From an uncultured Collinsella sp. (GTDB lineage Bacteria; Actinomycetota; Coriobacteriia; Coriobacteriales; Coriobacteriaceae): a DNA stretch of 64,000 bases. The notes under the pieces are model-generated. The model had not been told where the DNA came from and did no database searches. It was given only the letters and a program-made list of their open reading frames with translations. A program made the position numbers and the translations under genes. The stretch lies in NCBI GenBank assembly GCA_900541785.1, contig UQKY01000003.1:37614-101613 (forward strand), in the 5' to 3' direction. Below, piece after piece: positions 31,882 through 40,862 of this stretch (within the stretch, counting starts at the first letter, position 1; the number at the start of each line of letters is the position of its first letter).

Positions 31882-33527
31882 CGCGAATCACCCTCACGCG
31901 ACCAGGGAAGACGGATGCGCGGGCGCTCGGTGCGGGTCGCGCGGTCAGCGACCATATCGCTCCAAGGACCGACGGCGCAGCCCAGCTCCACGAGCATCTC
32001 GCGCGTGGCCTCGCGCACGCTGGTCGCAAAAGCGCTCGTCTGACCCACTGCCTCGTCGGCGCGACCGAATGCCATGAGCGCGGCCAAGTCCTGACCGCCA
32101 TCGGCAATGCGGATCTTGGAGCTCAGTGCGCAGGCAATCTCGAAGCGCATAGCGACGTCCTCGTCGGCGCCGCGCGCACCAAACCGGTTGAACACGGCGC
32201 TCATGCGCGTGCGTGGCACGCCCACGCGGCTCGCCAGCTCAATGACGCGCGAAGCGGATGTCGCGGACGATACCGCCGCATCGCCTACGACCAGGCAACG
32301 GTCGCTCGCCGCCACCGCGGCGGCCACGGCATCGCCCCAAAAGACCGAGGTGTCGACAAAGACCACGTCGGATTCGCGACGCAAAACATCGAGCAATAGC
32401 TCCACCGGACGTGCCATGAGCTCGGCGTTCTCGGGGGCCGCGACAGGTCCCCAGAGCGTGATGCCCGGGGCGACGCGCATCGATGCGGCCACGATATCCG
32501 GCTCGGCAAGTGCGCCCGCCGCCGAAGGCTCGATAAGCGTCGCCATATCGTGCGGGGCATCGACACCCAGCAGATCGTATAGGTTTCCAAACATAAGGTC
32601 CAAGTCGAGCACAGCGGCACGCAAACCCAACAGCGACGCCGCATGCGCCATGGTGGCAACGATCGTCGACTTGCCGCAACCGCCCGAACCCGAGACGGCG
32701 CAGACGACCGGCGCCCGACGCGACGGAATCGAAGCGTCCGCCGACGGCGCGGGGGCTGACGGTGCAGGAACCGGCGACACGGACGCGGGCGATAACATCC
32801 CCGTCTCCCCCGCCGCAGTCACGCGCTGAGCCCAAGCCGGCATGTCAGGCTGCCCGGGCTGCGGTTCCGAAGCCAAAGACGCAGCGGCACACGGCTCGCC
32901 AGCCCCGGCAAAACCCTCGACCTCGTCGAGCTCATCGGCCAGATTTACGCCGTGCACGTATCCCATATCTTCAGCCAGAACGTCATCGCCATACGGTACC
33001 GGCCTTCCAGCGTCATCGTATGCAAGGGGGTCCCGGGGGCGCCGACCATGCTCGGCTTCCGCTTTTCCATATTCATCAACACGCGGGCCTCTTGTAGCGC
33101 GAGGCGCCCCGGGTTCCCTATCAACAAAAGCATCGGGCTCAATCGTCATGCGCCGATCGGAATCAACCGTTCCCTCGCCCGTGCGCCCGTTGCCGCACAA
33201 ACTGTGCGCAGCGATGACCTCGGTCGCCCCCGCGCGAAACAGCCCTTCGATATCCGACGGGTCGAGCGTCTCGATCAACACGACGACGCGACTCACACGG
33301 CCCTCGGCCGTCAGGCGTGCAACGGTCTTCCGCACGTCTTCGGTATCGAACAGAGATGCCGCGATGATGGCGGCACCGCGGCGCGAGGGAAACGCCCGCG
33401 CCATGGATACCAGCCCGTCCAGATCCCCCACGCGAAGCACCTGTGCGCCCACATCGCGACCCTCGACTTCCTGCTGTAGCAGCCCGTAATCGCCGCACGC
33501 GCAGCACGCAAGCCAGATCGCCTTCAT
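31878..33527 (-). CDS. tadZ: TadZ/CpaE-like pilus-localisation ATPase
   Basis: A 549-residue MinD/ParA-superfamily protein that places Tad machinery in the cell. An atypical receiver-like domain (1 to about 115) is followed by a long low-complexity linker rich in Pro, Ala and Asp (about 120-275), then a MinD-type ATPase with deviant Walker A AVSGSGGCGKST, LDLDLMFGNLYDLLG and VVFVDTSVFWGD. ATG 33525-33527 overlaps the cpaB stop. The linker is longer than in typical CpaE proteins. Confidence 0.87.
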   Translation of the reverse strand: MKAIWLACCACGDYGLLQQEVEGRDVGAQVLRVGDLDGLVSMARAFPSRRGAAIIAASLFDTEDVRKTVARLTAEGRVSRVVVLIETLDPSDIEGLFRAGATEVIAAHSLCGNGRTGEGTVDSDRRMTIEPDAFVDREPGAPRATRGPRVDEYGKAEAEHGRRPRDPLAYDDAGRPVPYGDDVLAEDMGYVHGVNLADELDEVEGFAGAGEPCAAASLASEPQPGQPDMPAWAQRVTAAGETGMLSPASVSPVPAPSAPAPSADASIPSRRAPVVCAVSGSGGCGKSTIVATMAHAASLLGLRAAVLDLDLMFGNLYDLLGVDAPHDMATLIEPSAAGALAEPDIVAASMRVAPGITLWGPVAAPENAELMARPVELLLDVLRRESDVVFVDTSVFWGDAVAAAVAASDRCLVVGDAAVSSATSASRVIELASRVGVPRTRMSAVFNRFGARGADEDVAMRFEIACALSSKIRIADGGQDLAALMAFGRADEAVGQTSAFATSVREATREMLVELGCAVGPWSDMVADRATRTERPRIRLPWSREGDSR

Positions 33528-34186
33528 CACTCGTCGCCTCCGCTCTTTTTGCCGCGCGCCGTGGCGGGAATCGTCAAGCTGACCGTTCCCTTTCCCGAGG
33601 CTCCCAGCAATTCCTTGACATCTTCGGGGTCTGCCGCCAGCGTCACCCACTCGATCTTGCCTTCACGCGTGGTGCCGGCATCTTCGCTGGTATCGATCAC
33701 GTACGCGCCGCACAAACGATCGGTCACGCCATCTTTTTGCACGTACACATCCACATAGCTGCCCACGCCCGTGGCGCCGCCGACCGAGTGCTCGGCATCG
33801 ACCGCCACCGAAACGGCAACCTTGCCTTTAGGCACCTCGAGCTTGTGGCTCTCGGCCTTGGTGTAGACATTGCAAATCACGGCGTTTTTGGGAATGCGCG
33901 AGGTCGTCACGTCGCCGCGCACCTGACGCAGCTCGGTCGCCGCATCACGCGGCAACAGACTCGCCAGCCATTCCTGAGTTATGACATTGGTCTCGTCGAG
34001 GGTCTCGCCCGCATCGATATCGCGCGCCGCGACGCACACCTCAACGCGGTCGCCGCCGTATTTTGCCAAAGTCTCGGCCTGGGCCTGCTCGGCTTGCGAG
34101 CGGATCGACGAGCCGTAGACCATGCAGAGCGCCGCGGCAAGCACGCCCGCGACCAGACTGATGGCGATGCGCTTGCTCTTGTTCAC
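33527..34186 (-). CDS. cpaB: CpaB/RcpC-like pilus assembly protein (SAF domain)
   Basis: First gene of the tad operon, 219 residues: one N-terminal TM helix (about 10-28), then a SAF domain (VEVCVAARDIDAGETLDETN) and an RcpC/CpaB C-terminal domain (VAVSVAVDAEHSVGGATGVG, SYVDVYV). In diderms the family aids pilus passage through the outer membrane; in monoderms it may contact peptidoglycan. GTG 34184-34186 has GAGAGGAG before it. No outer-membrane secretin (RcpA) gene is present, as expected of a monoderm. Confidence 0.85.
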   Translation of the reverse strand: MNKSKRIAISLVAGVLAAALCMVYGSSIRSQAEQAQAETLAKYGGDRVEVCVAARDIDAGETLDETNVITQEWLASLLPRDAATELRQVRGDVTTSRIPKNAVICNVYTKAESHKLEVPKGKVAVSVAVDAEHSVGGATGVGSYVDVYVQKDGVTDRLCGAYVIDTSEDAGTTREGKIEWVTLAADPEDVKELLGASGKGTVSLTIPATARGKKSGGDE

Positions 34187-34283
34187 GGCCGCTCCTCTCA
34201 AGGTAGCACCGGGCAAATGCCCGTACCACCATTGTCTGGGCGACCAGGGCGCAAAGCGGCGCAATCGCAATCTTGGTTTTACG

Positions 34284-34347
34284 TGTCAAACCAATTGCTG
34301 ACCAAAAGCTGACCAGCCCGTCAAGCTCGTGGCAAGGTTTTGGTCAG
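34284..34347 (-). promoter_or_regulatory. Candidate tad operon promoter with repeated TGGTCAGC sites
   Basis: On the minus strand TTGACA (34284-34289) is a consensus -35, but the matching -10 position reads GATTGC. Immediately upstream are two direct copies of TGGTCAGC (plus-strand GCTGACCA at 34297-34304 and 34308-34315, 11 bases apart) and an oppositely oriented TGGTCAG at 34341-34347. A weak -10 with phased upstream repeats fits activator-controlled transcription of the pilus operon. Inferred from sequence only. Confidence 0.5.
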
Positions 34348-34385
34348 AACGTCGGCAAAACGCATATTTCGAGGCGCTTTGGCAG

Positions 34386-34428
34386 CAAAAAAGCCGCCTC
34401 CCAAGCAGTTAGGAGACGGCTGTCATAG
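34386..34428 (-). terminator. Terminator of rsgA
   Basis: Minus strand stem AGCCGTCTCC / GGGAGGCGGCT followed by TTTTTTG, shortly past the rsgA stop and upstream of the tad promoter region. Confidence 0.8.
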
Positions 34429-34438
34429 GAAAATTCAA

Positions 34439-35617
34439 TTACAGATGGACATCGGGGTCGAGCATTTGGGCACTCACGCGCATGGATGACGCCAGGTTTT
34501 GGAACGTCTCCAGGCGCAGGCTGTCGATCTGTCCCGCGTCCTCGGCCTCGCGAACGGCGCAACCCGGCTCGTGAGTGTGCGTACAATCGCCAAACCGGCA
34601 CGCACGCGACGCCTCGACGATCTCAGGGAAGGCACGCGCCAGACCCCGCTCATGCCCCACAAGCGGCAGGCTGCGCAGGCCCGGGGCATCGGCGATCACG
34701 CCGGCGTCGCCCGGCAGCGCCACCATCACGCGCGCAACCGTGGTGTGGCGACCCTGGTCATCACGCTCGCGCACGCCGCCAGTGGCCAGCGCATCGTGGC
34801 CCAGCAGCGCATTGAGCAGCGTCGACTTGCCGGCGCCCGACTCGCCCAAGATCATGGCACAGCTCCCAGCCGGCACGCAGGCGCGAACCTCGTCCAGGCC
34901 GAGGCCCTCGGCAGAAGACGTCACGATCACGCGCACGTCCGGACCCACCAGACGGCGCACGCGGTCCAGATCGCGCTCGAGCTCATCGGCCTCGCAGCGG
35001 TCGGCCTTGGTGAGCACCACCACCGGCTCGGCATCGCAATCGAGCGCCAACACCAGTGAGCGCGCCACGCGATCGAGCAGCACCTCGCCGGCGCCGAGCG
35101 CCTGCACGATCAGCACGCTGTCAACGTTAGAGCAGAGCACCTGGCGCTCCCCGCGGGCACGGCCGCGCCAGCGCTCAAAGCTCGTACGGCGCGGCAGTAC
35201 GCACTCGATGACGCCCATGTCGTGCCCGGGAGCACGGCGAACCGCCACGCGGTCGCCCACGGCGGGCAGCAAGACCTCGTCCTCGCCACGCGACTTGGCA
35301 AACCCTACGGCATGCTCGGCACGAAACGTGTCATCGGCAGTTGCCACCAGCGGAAACCCGCGGTCCAGGCGCACCACGGCACCGAGCTGCATCTGCTCGG
35401 GCTCCTCGGCCTGGGCGCAAAAGTCGTCAAATGCAGCCTGCTGAGCCGCATCGACCGGCAGGTCATCGAACGCCGGAACATCCCGCAGCGCGTCAAGCCC
35501 CGGCACACTCGCCAGCAACTCCTCAGCAGACGCAGGGGCTTCGGTCGCAAGCTTCCGACGACGGTCACGCTTAGCCCGCGCCCCCGTCGTCTTTTTCTTC
35601 GCCTTAGCCTTAGCCAC
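34439..35617 (-). CDS. rsgA: Ribosome small-subunit maturation GTPase RsgA
   Basis: Circularly permuted GTPase of 392 residues that checks late 30S assembly. Order of motifs is G4 (VVLTKADRC), G5 (TSSAEG), G1 (GESGAGKSTLLN), G2 (RHTTV), G3 (DAPG), then the zinc domain CRFGDCTHTHEPGCAV. An OB-fold precedes them. There is a Lys/Arg-rich N-terminal extension (about residues 1-20) and an acidic region before the OB-fold not found in typical RsgA. GTG 35615-35617 has GGGAGG; the upstream in-frame start is unlikely. Confidence 0.94.
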   Translation of the reverse strand: MAKAKAKKKTTGARAKRDRRRKLATEAPASAEELLASVPGLDALRDVPAFDDLPVDAAQQAAFDDFCAQAEEPEQMQLGAVVRLDRGFPLVATADDTFRAEHAVGFAKSRGEDEVLLPAVGDRVAVRRAPGHDMGVIECVLPRRTSFERWRGRARGERQVLCSNVDSVLIVQALGAGEVLLDRVARSLVLALDCDAEPVVVLTKADRCEADELERDLDRVRRLVGPDVRVIVTSSAEGLGLDEVRACVPAGSCAMILGESGAGKSTLLNALLGHDALATGGVRERDDQGRHTTVARVMVALPGDAGVIADAPGLRSLPLVGHERGLARAFPEIVEASRACRFGDCTHTHEPGCAVREAEDAGQIDSLRLETFQNLASSMRVSAQMLDPDVHL

Positions 35618-35730
35618 AAACGCCTCCCAGCACCAAAAATCACAACTGAGCGGGTATTTTAAATCAAAAAGAGCTGGCCGGGCAAAGCCCGACCAGCTCA
35701 CACACTTTCCTTCAGCTTACGGTCCCGAGA

Positions 35731-35850
35731 GGCTATCCGAAGGCCCGCCCGCCGGAAGGGGTTTCTTCTGAGCGATCCCGCAGCGCGAAGCGCGAGGACC
35801 AGCGAAGAAGAAACCCCCGCAGGCGGTCGGGCCGGCGGGAAGGATAGCCT
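35731..35850. repeat. Long hairpin element between rsgA and the P-type ATPase gene
   Basis: A 120-base near-palindrome: outer arms GGCTATCC / GGATAGCC, middle arms GGGGTTTCTTCT / AGAAGAAACCCC and tip GCGCGAAGCGC. It directly follows the ATPase stop (35857) and could act as terminator, mRNA 3' stabiliser or REP-type element. A second element of similar architecture lies between pheS and pheT. Confidence 0.75.
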
Positions 35851-35856
35851 TTCGAC

Positions 35857-38538
35857 CTACTCCTTCTCGACCGCGCGCATGATCGCCTTGTAGATCTCCA
35901 TCAGCGGGATGATCAGGAAGGCCAAGCCCAGCGCGGCGATAACGCCCTTAAGCTCAAGCGTCACGGGGCCAAAGAACATCTCGGCAAGCGTCGGCTGCAC
36001 GGTTACGATCACCGTCAGCACCAGCGCCAGCGCAGCCGAAGCCCACAGCCACTTGTTCTGCTTCTTCATGCTAAACAGCGACGCACGACGGCTGCGCATA
36101 TTGAAGCAGTGGAAAATCTCGACCATGTTGAGCGTGATGAAGGCCATCATCACGCCTTCCTCGTCGGCATTGCCGGCGATCATATCGGCGATGTGGATGT
36201 AGCCCATGTCAAAGTACACGCCCACAAAGAAGCTCGCCAACACCAGCACGGTAATGATCAGGCCCTGGACCACGCAGTCCAGGCCCATGTGACCGGCAAA
36301 GACGCCGTCCTTGGCGTTGCGCGGCTTGCGCTTCATGATGTCGCCCTCGGCGTCCTCCATGCCCAGCGCGAGCGCGGGGAAGCAGTCGGTGACCAGGTTC
36401 ACCCACAGCAGCTGCACCGGCTGGAAGATGGTAAAGCCGATGAGCGTGGCGATGAACACCGAGAAGACCTCGGCAAGGTTGGCCGAAAGCAGGAACTGGA
36501 TGACCTTGCGGATGTTGTCGTAGATACGACGGCCCTCTTCGCAGGCACCGATGATGGTGGCGAAGTTGTCGTCGGCAAGCACCATATCGGCGACGTTCTT
36601 GGTGACGTCGGTACCGGTGATGCCCATACCGACGCCGATGTCGGCGCGCTTGATGGACGGGGCGTCGTTGACGCCGTCGCCCGTCATGGCGACGATCTGG
36701 TCGCGCGACTTCCAAGCCTCGACGATGCGGGTCTTGTGCTCGGGCTGGACACGGGCGTACACGCCGTAATCCTCGATGTGCGCGTCGAGCTCCTCGTCGC
36801 TCATGCGATCGAGGTCGGCACCGGTGATAGCCTGGCTGCGATCGGCGACGATACCCAGCTGCTTGGCGATGGCCACGGCGGTGTCGATGTGGTCGCCCGT
36901 AATCATGACGGTGCGGATACCGGCGTCGTGCGCCTCGCGGATAGCGTCGGCGACCTCGGGACGGACCGGGTCGATCATGCCGGACAGGCCGCAGAAGACC
37001 AGATCATGCTCGAGCGCAGCGGGGCTGCAGTCGGCGGGAACCTCGGTGTAGGTGCGGCTCGCCAGCGCCAGCACGCGCAGGGCCTCGTCGGCCATGGCCT
37101 TGTTGGCTGCCACGAGCTCGGCGCGGCGCTCCTCAGTCAGGGGGACGACCTTATCGCCCTCGTAGATATGGGTGCACAGGCCAATCACCACGTCGGGCGC
37201 GCCCTTGGTGTACTGCTCGTACTCGCCGTCCAGGGTCTCGACGACCACGGACATCATCTTACGGCCCGAGTCGAACGGGGCCTCGCCCACGCGCGGGTGC
37301 TCGGCAGTCAGGCCAGTAAGACCAGCTTTGCCGGCATCATTGACAAGTGCACACTCGGTCGGCTCGCCCACGGCCTCGCCCAGGTCCTCGTCCCACTGGG
37401 CATCGGAACACAGCGCCATACCGGCCAGGAACTTCTCCTTGGGCGCAGCGAGCTCGTGCTTGACAACGGTCATCTTGTTCTGGGTAAGCGTGCCAGTCTT
37501 GTCGGAGCAGATGGTCTGCGTGCAGCCAAGGGTCTCGACGGCAGAAAGCTTGCGGATGATCGCCTGGCGCTTGGCCATCTTGGTCACGCCGAGCGAAAGC
37601 ACGATGGTCACGACGGCAACCAGGCCCTCGGGAATGGCGGCGACGGCAAGCGAGACGGCGACCATAAAGGTGTCGAGCAGGGCAGTCGGGTCGGTAAGGA
37701 CGTTGCCCACGCCGTGACGGATGATGTCGACGCCAAAGATGACGACGCAGATGACGATAACCATAATGGTAAGGATGCGGCTGAGCTCGGCGAGCTTCAC
37801 CTGCAGCGGCGTGAGCTCTTCCTTGGCCTCGGCCAGGGCGCCAGCAATCTTGCCCATCTCGGTATCCATGCCGGTGCCGACCACGACGGCGCGACCGCGG
37901 CCGTACACCACGGTGGAGCCCATGTAGCACATGTTCTTGCGGTCGCCGAGCGGCACGTCATCGGTGCCCGCGGCGAGCTCGATCACGTTGGCGTGCTTCT
38001 CGACCGGCACGGACTCGCCGGTCAGTGCGGCCTCTTCGATCTTCATCGTGGCGCTCTCGAGCACGCGGCAGTCGGCCGGGACGGAGTCGCCCGCCTCGAG
38101 CATGATCACGTCGCCGGGCACGAGCTCGGCGCTCGGCAGGTGCACGAGCTTGCCGTCGCGCAGCACCTTGGACTGCGCCGCGCTCATCTCCTGCAGGGCC
38201 TCGAGAGCCTCCTCGCTTTTAGCCTCCTGAACCACGCCCAGCACCGAGTTGACGATAACGACGAACATGATGATGGCGACGTCGGCAAAATCGGGCTCGC
38301 CCTTGACCATGCCCGTGAGCGCGCTGATGACGGCGGCAACGATCAGCATGATGACCATGGGGTCAGCCATCTGCTCAAAGAAGCGCTTCCACAGCGGCGT
38401 CTTCTCGGCTTCCTCAAGCTTGTTAGGGCCTGTCTTGGCGAGGCGCGACGACGCCTCGCCGTTGCTCAGGCCGAGGTTCTCATCGACACCTTGGTCGCTG
38501 AGCACCTCCGCCGCGGCGGACAGGTATTCCTTTTGCAT
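35857..38538 (-). CDS. Calcium-type cation-translocating P-type ATPase (P2 class)
   Basis: An 893-residue pump, predicted to export Ca2+. Ten TM helices, actuator motif TGES around 173, helix M4 with VAAIPEGL, phosphorylation motif DKTGTLT around 345, hinge TGDGVNDAPSIKRADIG. In M5 NLAEVFSV and M6 WVNLVTDCFPALALG hold the residues of calcium site II as in PMR1/SERCA, but the site I Glu of M5 pattern is not evident, so one ion per cycle is likely. The gene is monocistronic and ends at the long hairpin. Confidence 0.93.
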   Translation of the reverse strand: MQKEYLSAAAEVLSDQGVDENLGLSNGEASSRLAKTGPNKLEEAEKTPLWKRFFEQMADPMVIMLIVAAVISALTGMVKGEPDFADVAIIMFVVIVNSVLGVVQEAKSEEALEALQEMSAAQSKVLRDGKLVHLPSAELVPGDVIMLEAGDSVPADCRVLESATMKIEEAALTGESVPVEKHANVIELAAGTDDVPLGDRKNMCYMGSTVVYGRGRAVVVGTGMDTEMGKIAGALAEAKEELTPLQVKLAELSRILTIMVIVICVVIFGVDIIRHGVGNVLTDPTALLDTFMVAVSLAVAAIPEGLVAVVTIVLSLGVTKMAKRQAIIRKLSAVETLGCTQTICSDKTGTLTQNKMTVVKHELAAPKEKFLAGMALCSDAQWDEDLGEAVGEPTECALVNDAGKAGLTGLTAEHPRVGEAPFDSGRKMMSVVVETLDGEYEQYTKGAPDVVIGLCTHIYEGDKVVPLTEERRAELVAANKAMADEALRVLALASRTYTEVPADCSPAALEHDLVFCGLSGMIDPVRPEVADAIREAHDAGIRTVMITGDHIDTAVAIAKQLGIVADRSQAITGADLDRMSDEELDAHIEDYGVYARVQPEHKTRIVEAWKSRDQIVAMTGDGVNDAPSIKRADIGVGMGITGTDVTKNVADMVLADDNFATIIGACEEGRRIYDNIRKVIQFLLSANLAEVFSVFIATLIGFTIFQPVQLLWVNLVTDCFPALALGMEDAEGDIMKRKPRNAKDGVFAGHMGLDCVVQGLIITVLVLASFFVGVYFDMGYIHIADMIAGNADEEGVMMAFITLNMVEIFHCFNMRSRRASLFSMKKQNKWLWASAALALVLTVIVTVQPTLAEMFFGPVTLELKGVIAALGLAFLIIPLMEIYKAIMRAVEKE

Positions 38539-38978
38539 ATAGAGTCCCCTCCTGGGATTCGGGCCACTCAGCAGATTGATGCCCGATCATAATTCCCAGA
38601 AGAAGGGCAAGGGCTCATCAAGGCTGCCGTGCTGAGCGGCAGTTGATAGTGGAGCTATGGTACCCCAAAGCGACGCGTCTAGCCAAAACATTCCATCTGG
38701 AAACACGGCACAGGCGCAACGGTGCAGACAGTGTGATGCTCAAGATTGGTAAAACGTTTTTTCTTCGGCGCATCGTCAAACTGAAATATCGCCCAGATAG
38801 CAGCGGTTAGAACGGTTGGTAAAGTTTTGCATATACCGTTTTTTCGCAAAAAATGAACTTCTAATTCGGCATACGGTCGATTTTTTGGGGTATTCGGTCG
38901 GCATTTCGTTATAATCATCTCAGTTTTATTTCTTATGGTTTATCTATCAGCGCAAGACGATGTCAGATGGAGGTCTGA
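38539..38978. other. 440-base spacer upstream of pyk, AT-rich, with repeats and a promoter
   Basis: Divergent intergenic region between the P-type ATPase and pyk. It holds two related AT-rich segments, TTGGTAAAACGTTTTTTC (about 38746-38763) and TTGGTAAAGTTTTGC (about 38816-38830), GTTTTTTCGCAA at 38838-38849, and a consensus -10 TATAAT at 38910-38915 about 65 bases before pyk with no clear -35. The base composition is distinctly lower in GC than the surrounding genes. No coding sequence is supported. Confidence 0.55.
38910..38915 (+). promoter_or_regulatory. -10 box of the pyk promoter
   Basis: Perfect TATAAT 64 bases before the pyk start; the -35 region is T/G-rich (TTTTTTGGGG) without a good TTGACA. 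Confidence 0.6.
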
Positions 38979-40439
38979 ATGTACAAGCGCACCAAGATTG
39001 TATGCACCATGGGTCCCGCCTGCGATAGCGACGAGACCATCCGCGAGATGATCAAGGCGGGCATGAACGTCGCCCGTTTTAACTTCTCGCACGGCTCCTA
39101 CGACGAGCACCACGGTCGCATCGAGCGCGTCCGCCGTATTTCCAAGGAGCTCGACATGCCCGTCGGCATCCTGCTCGACACCAAGGGCCCCGAGGTCCGC
39201 ACCGGCCTTTTGGTCGATGGCAAGAAGGTTGCCGTCAAGACCGGCGACAAGATCGTCGTCACCGCTCAGCCCACGTCCGAGGATTTCCACGGCACCGCTG
39301 AGCACATCTCCCTCGACTACCTGGCTCTGCCCTCCGAGGTCGAGAAGGGCTCCCTCATCCTGATCGATGACGGCCTGGTTGCCCTCGAGGTCGAGTCCGT
39401 CGACGGCCAGGACATGACCTGCGTCGTCAAGAACGACGGCCTGATTGGCGAGCGCAAGGGCGTCAACATGCCCAACGTCAACATCTCTCTGCCCGCCATC
39501 ACCGAGCGCGATCGTCAGGACATCCTCTTTGGCCTGACCGAGAACATCGACTACATCGCCGCTTCCTTCATCCGTGACGGCGAGTCCGTCCGCGGCATCC
39601 GCAAGCTTTGTCGCGAGAACGGTGGCGAGCACGTGACGATCTTCCCGAAGATCGAGTGCGCCCTGGGCGTCGAGAACTTCGACGAGATTCTCGAGGCTTC
39701 CGACGGCATCATGGTCGCCCGTGGCGACCTGGGCATCGAGATCAAGCCCGAGCTCGTTCCGCACATCCAGAAGGAGATCATCGCTAAGTGCAACGCGGCC
39801 TACAAGCCCGTTATCACCGCTACGCAGATGCTCGACTCCATGCAGCAGAACCCGCGCCCGACGCGCGCCGAGGTTGCTGACGTCGCTAACGCCATCTACG
39901 ACGGCACCGACGCCGTCATGCTCTCTGGCGAGTCCGCTGCCGGTAAGTACCCGGTCGAGGCCGTCAAGATGCAGGCCAGCATTGCTCTCGAGACCGAGAA
40001 GTACCTCCCGGCTCACGCTCCGCTCGAGGTTCCGGCTGACGCTCACGGCACCCGCGTTGTCAACAACGTTGTGGGTATGTCCGCTGTGAACATGGCCACC
40101 ACCGTTGGCGCCAAGTGCATCACCGTGCCCACGACCACCGGTCGTACCGCTCGCCTGATCTCGCACTTCCGTCCCAACATGCCGATCTGCGCTTTCTCCC
40201 GCCACGAGTGGGCCGTCCAGCAGATGATCATGTACTGGGGCGTCATCCCGCACCAGGCAGAGATTACCCAGGGCACCGTCAACGGCACGATCATCAAGGC
40301 GATCGAGACCGCTAAGGAGCTCGGCTACGTCAAGACTGGCGATTTGACCGTCGCTACCGCCGGCGATCCCCGTATGAGCGTCCAGCTCGAGGACAAGGTC
40401 TCCTCGACCAACGTCGCTTACGTCGCTCAGGTGCGTTAA
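38979..40439 (+). CDS. pyk: Pyruvate kinase
   Basis: Glycolytic enzyme making pyruvate and ATP from phosphoenolpyruvate and ADP, 486 residues. RTKIVCTMGPACDSDE at the N-terminus, LLDTKGPEVRTG, FPKIECALGVENFDEIL with the catalytic Lys, and the signature MVARGDLGIEIKPELV, then ATQMLDSM, are intact; the C-terminal allosteric domain is present. GGAGG precedes the ATG. Codon use differs from its neighbours (more GCT, GTT and AAG), consistent with high expression. A strong terminator follows at once. Confidence 0.97.
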   Translation: MYKRTKIVCTMGPACDSDETIREMIKAGMNVARFNFSHGSYDEHHGRIERVRRISKELDMPVGILLDTKGPEVRTGLLVDGKKVAVKTGDKIVVTAQPTSEDFHGTAEHISLDYLALPSEVEKGSLILIDDGLVALEVESVDGQDMTCVVKNDGLIGERKGVNMPNVNISLPAITERDRQDILFGLTENIDYIAASFIRDGESVRGIRKLCRENGGEHVTIFPKIECALGVENFDEILEASDGIMVARGDLGIEIKPELVPHIQKEIIAKCNAAYKPVITATQMLDSMQQNPRPTRAEVADVANAIYDGTDAVMLSGESAAGKYPVEAVKMQASIALETEKYLPAHAPLEVPADAHGTRVVNNVVGMSAVNMATTVGAKCITVPTTTGRTARLISHFRPNMPICAFSRHEWAVQQMIMYWGVIPHQAEITQGTVNGTIIKAIETAKELGYVKTGDLTVATAGDPRMSVQLEDKVSSTNVAYVAQVR

Positions 40440-40465
40440 GTCGTACTTGCAAGCAGATTTGCATT

Positions 40466-40508
40466 GCAAAGGGTCCGGAAGGCTTCGCCTTCCGGACCCT
40501 TTTCTTTG
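40466..40508 (+). terminator. Terminator of pyk
   Basis: Stem AAAGGGTCCGGAAGG / CCTTCCGGACCCTTT with a short CTTCG loop and T-rich tail. Confidence 0.9.
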
Positions 40509-40684
40509 CGTCAATGCCGGCGCACGGCAAAACATGCACTCATTTCTTTACCAAAAGCGCGAAATCCACCCTTCGAGGCCCAAAAAATATAGCTCAGGCG
40601 CTAGAAGTGTTCACCCGGTGGCAAGACCACACCTCACGCAGGGCTGATAAATCGTTTTAGCAAGAACCAAATCGACCTGGTTTT

Positions 40685-40808
40685 CGGAAGTATGCGGCAA
40701 ATTCTGGAACCTCCGAGCACACCCTGTTTTTTCGCAACAAAATGCCTGATAAACTAGCCTCAAAAGCCAGGTCTGCTCATAGGGTTCAGATTTTGCCGCA
40801 TACTTCCG
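40685..40808. repeat. MITE-like inverted repeat upstream of the AbiEi/DUF559-like gene
   Basis: CGGAAGTATGCGGCAAA (40685-40701) is matched perfectly by TTTGCCGCATACTTCCG (40792-40808); the arms extend imperfectly to about 27 bases inward (TCTGGAACC / GGTTCAGA). The AT-rich interior includes GTTTTTTCGCAA at 40726-40737. The 124-base unit resembles a miniature inverted-repeat element or paired operator sites for the following gene, which starts 55 bases later. Confidence 0.65.
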
Positions 40809-40862
40809 GATTGACGCTGGCATCACTCGCTTCAAAGAGATGATTTCGGCCAGGAGGGCATT

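Noticed and set aside
36109..38592. 827-codon plus-strand open frame opposite the P-type ATPase
   Set aside because: Antisense shadow, extremely His- and Asp-rich, no ribosome site.
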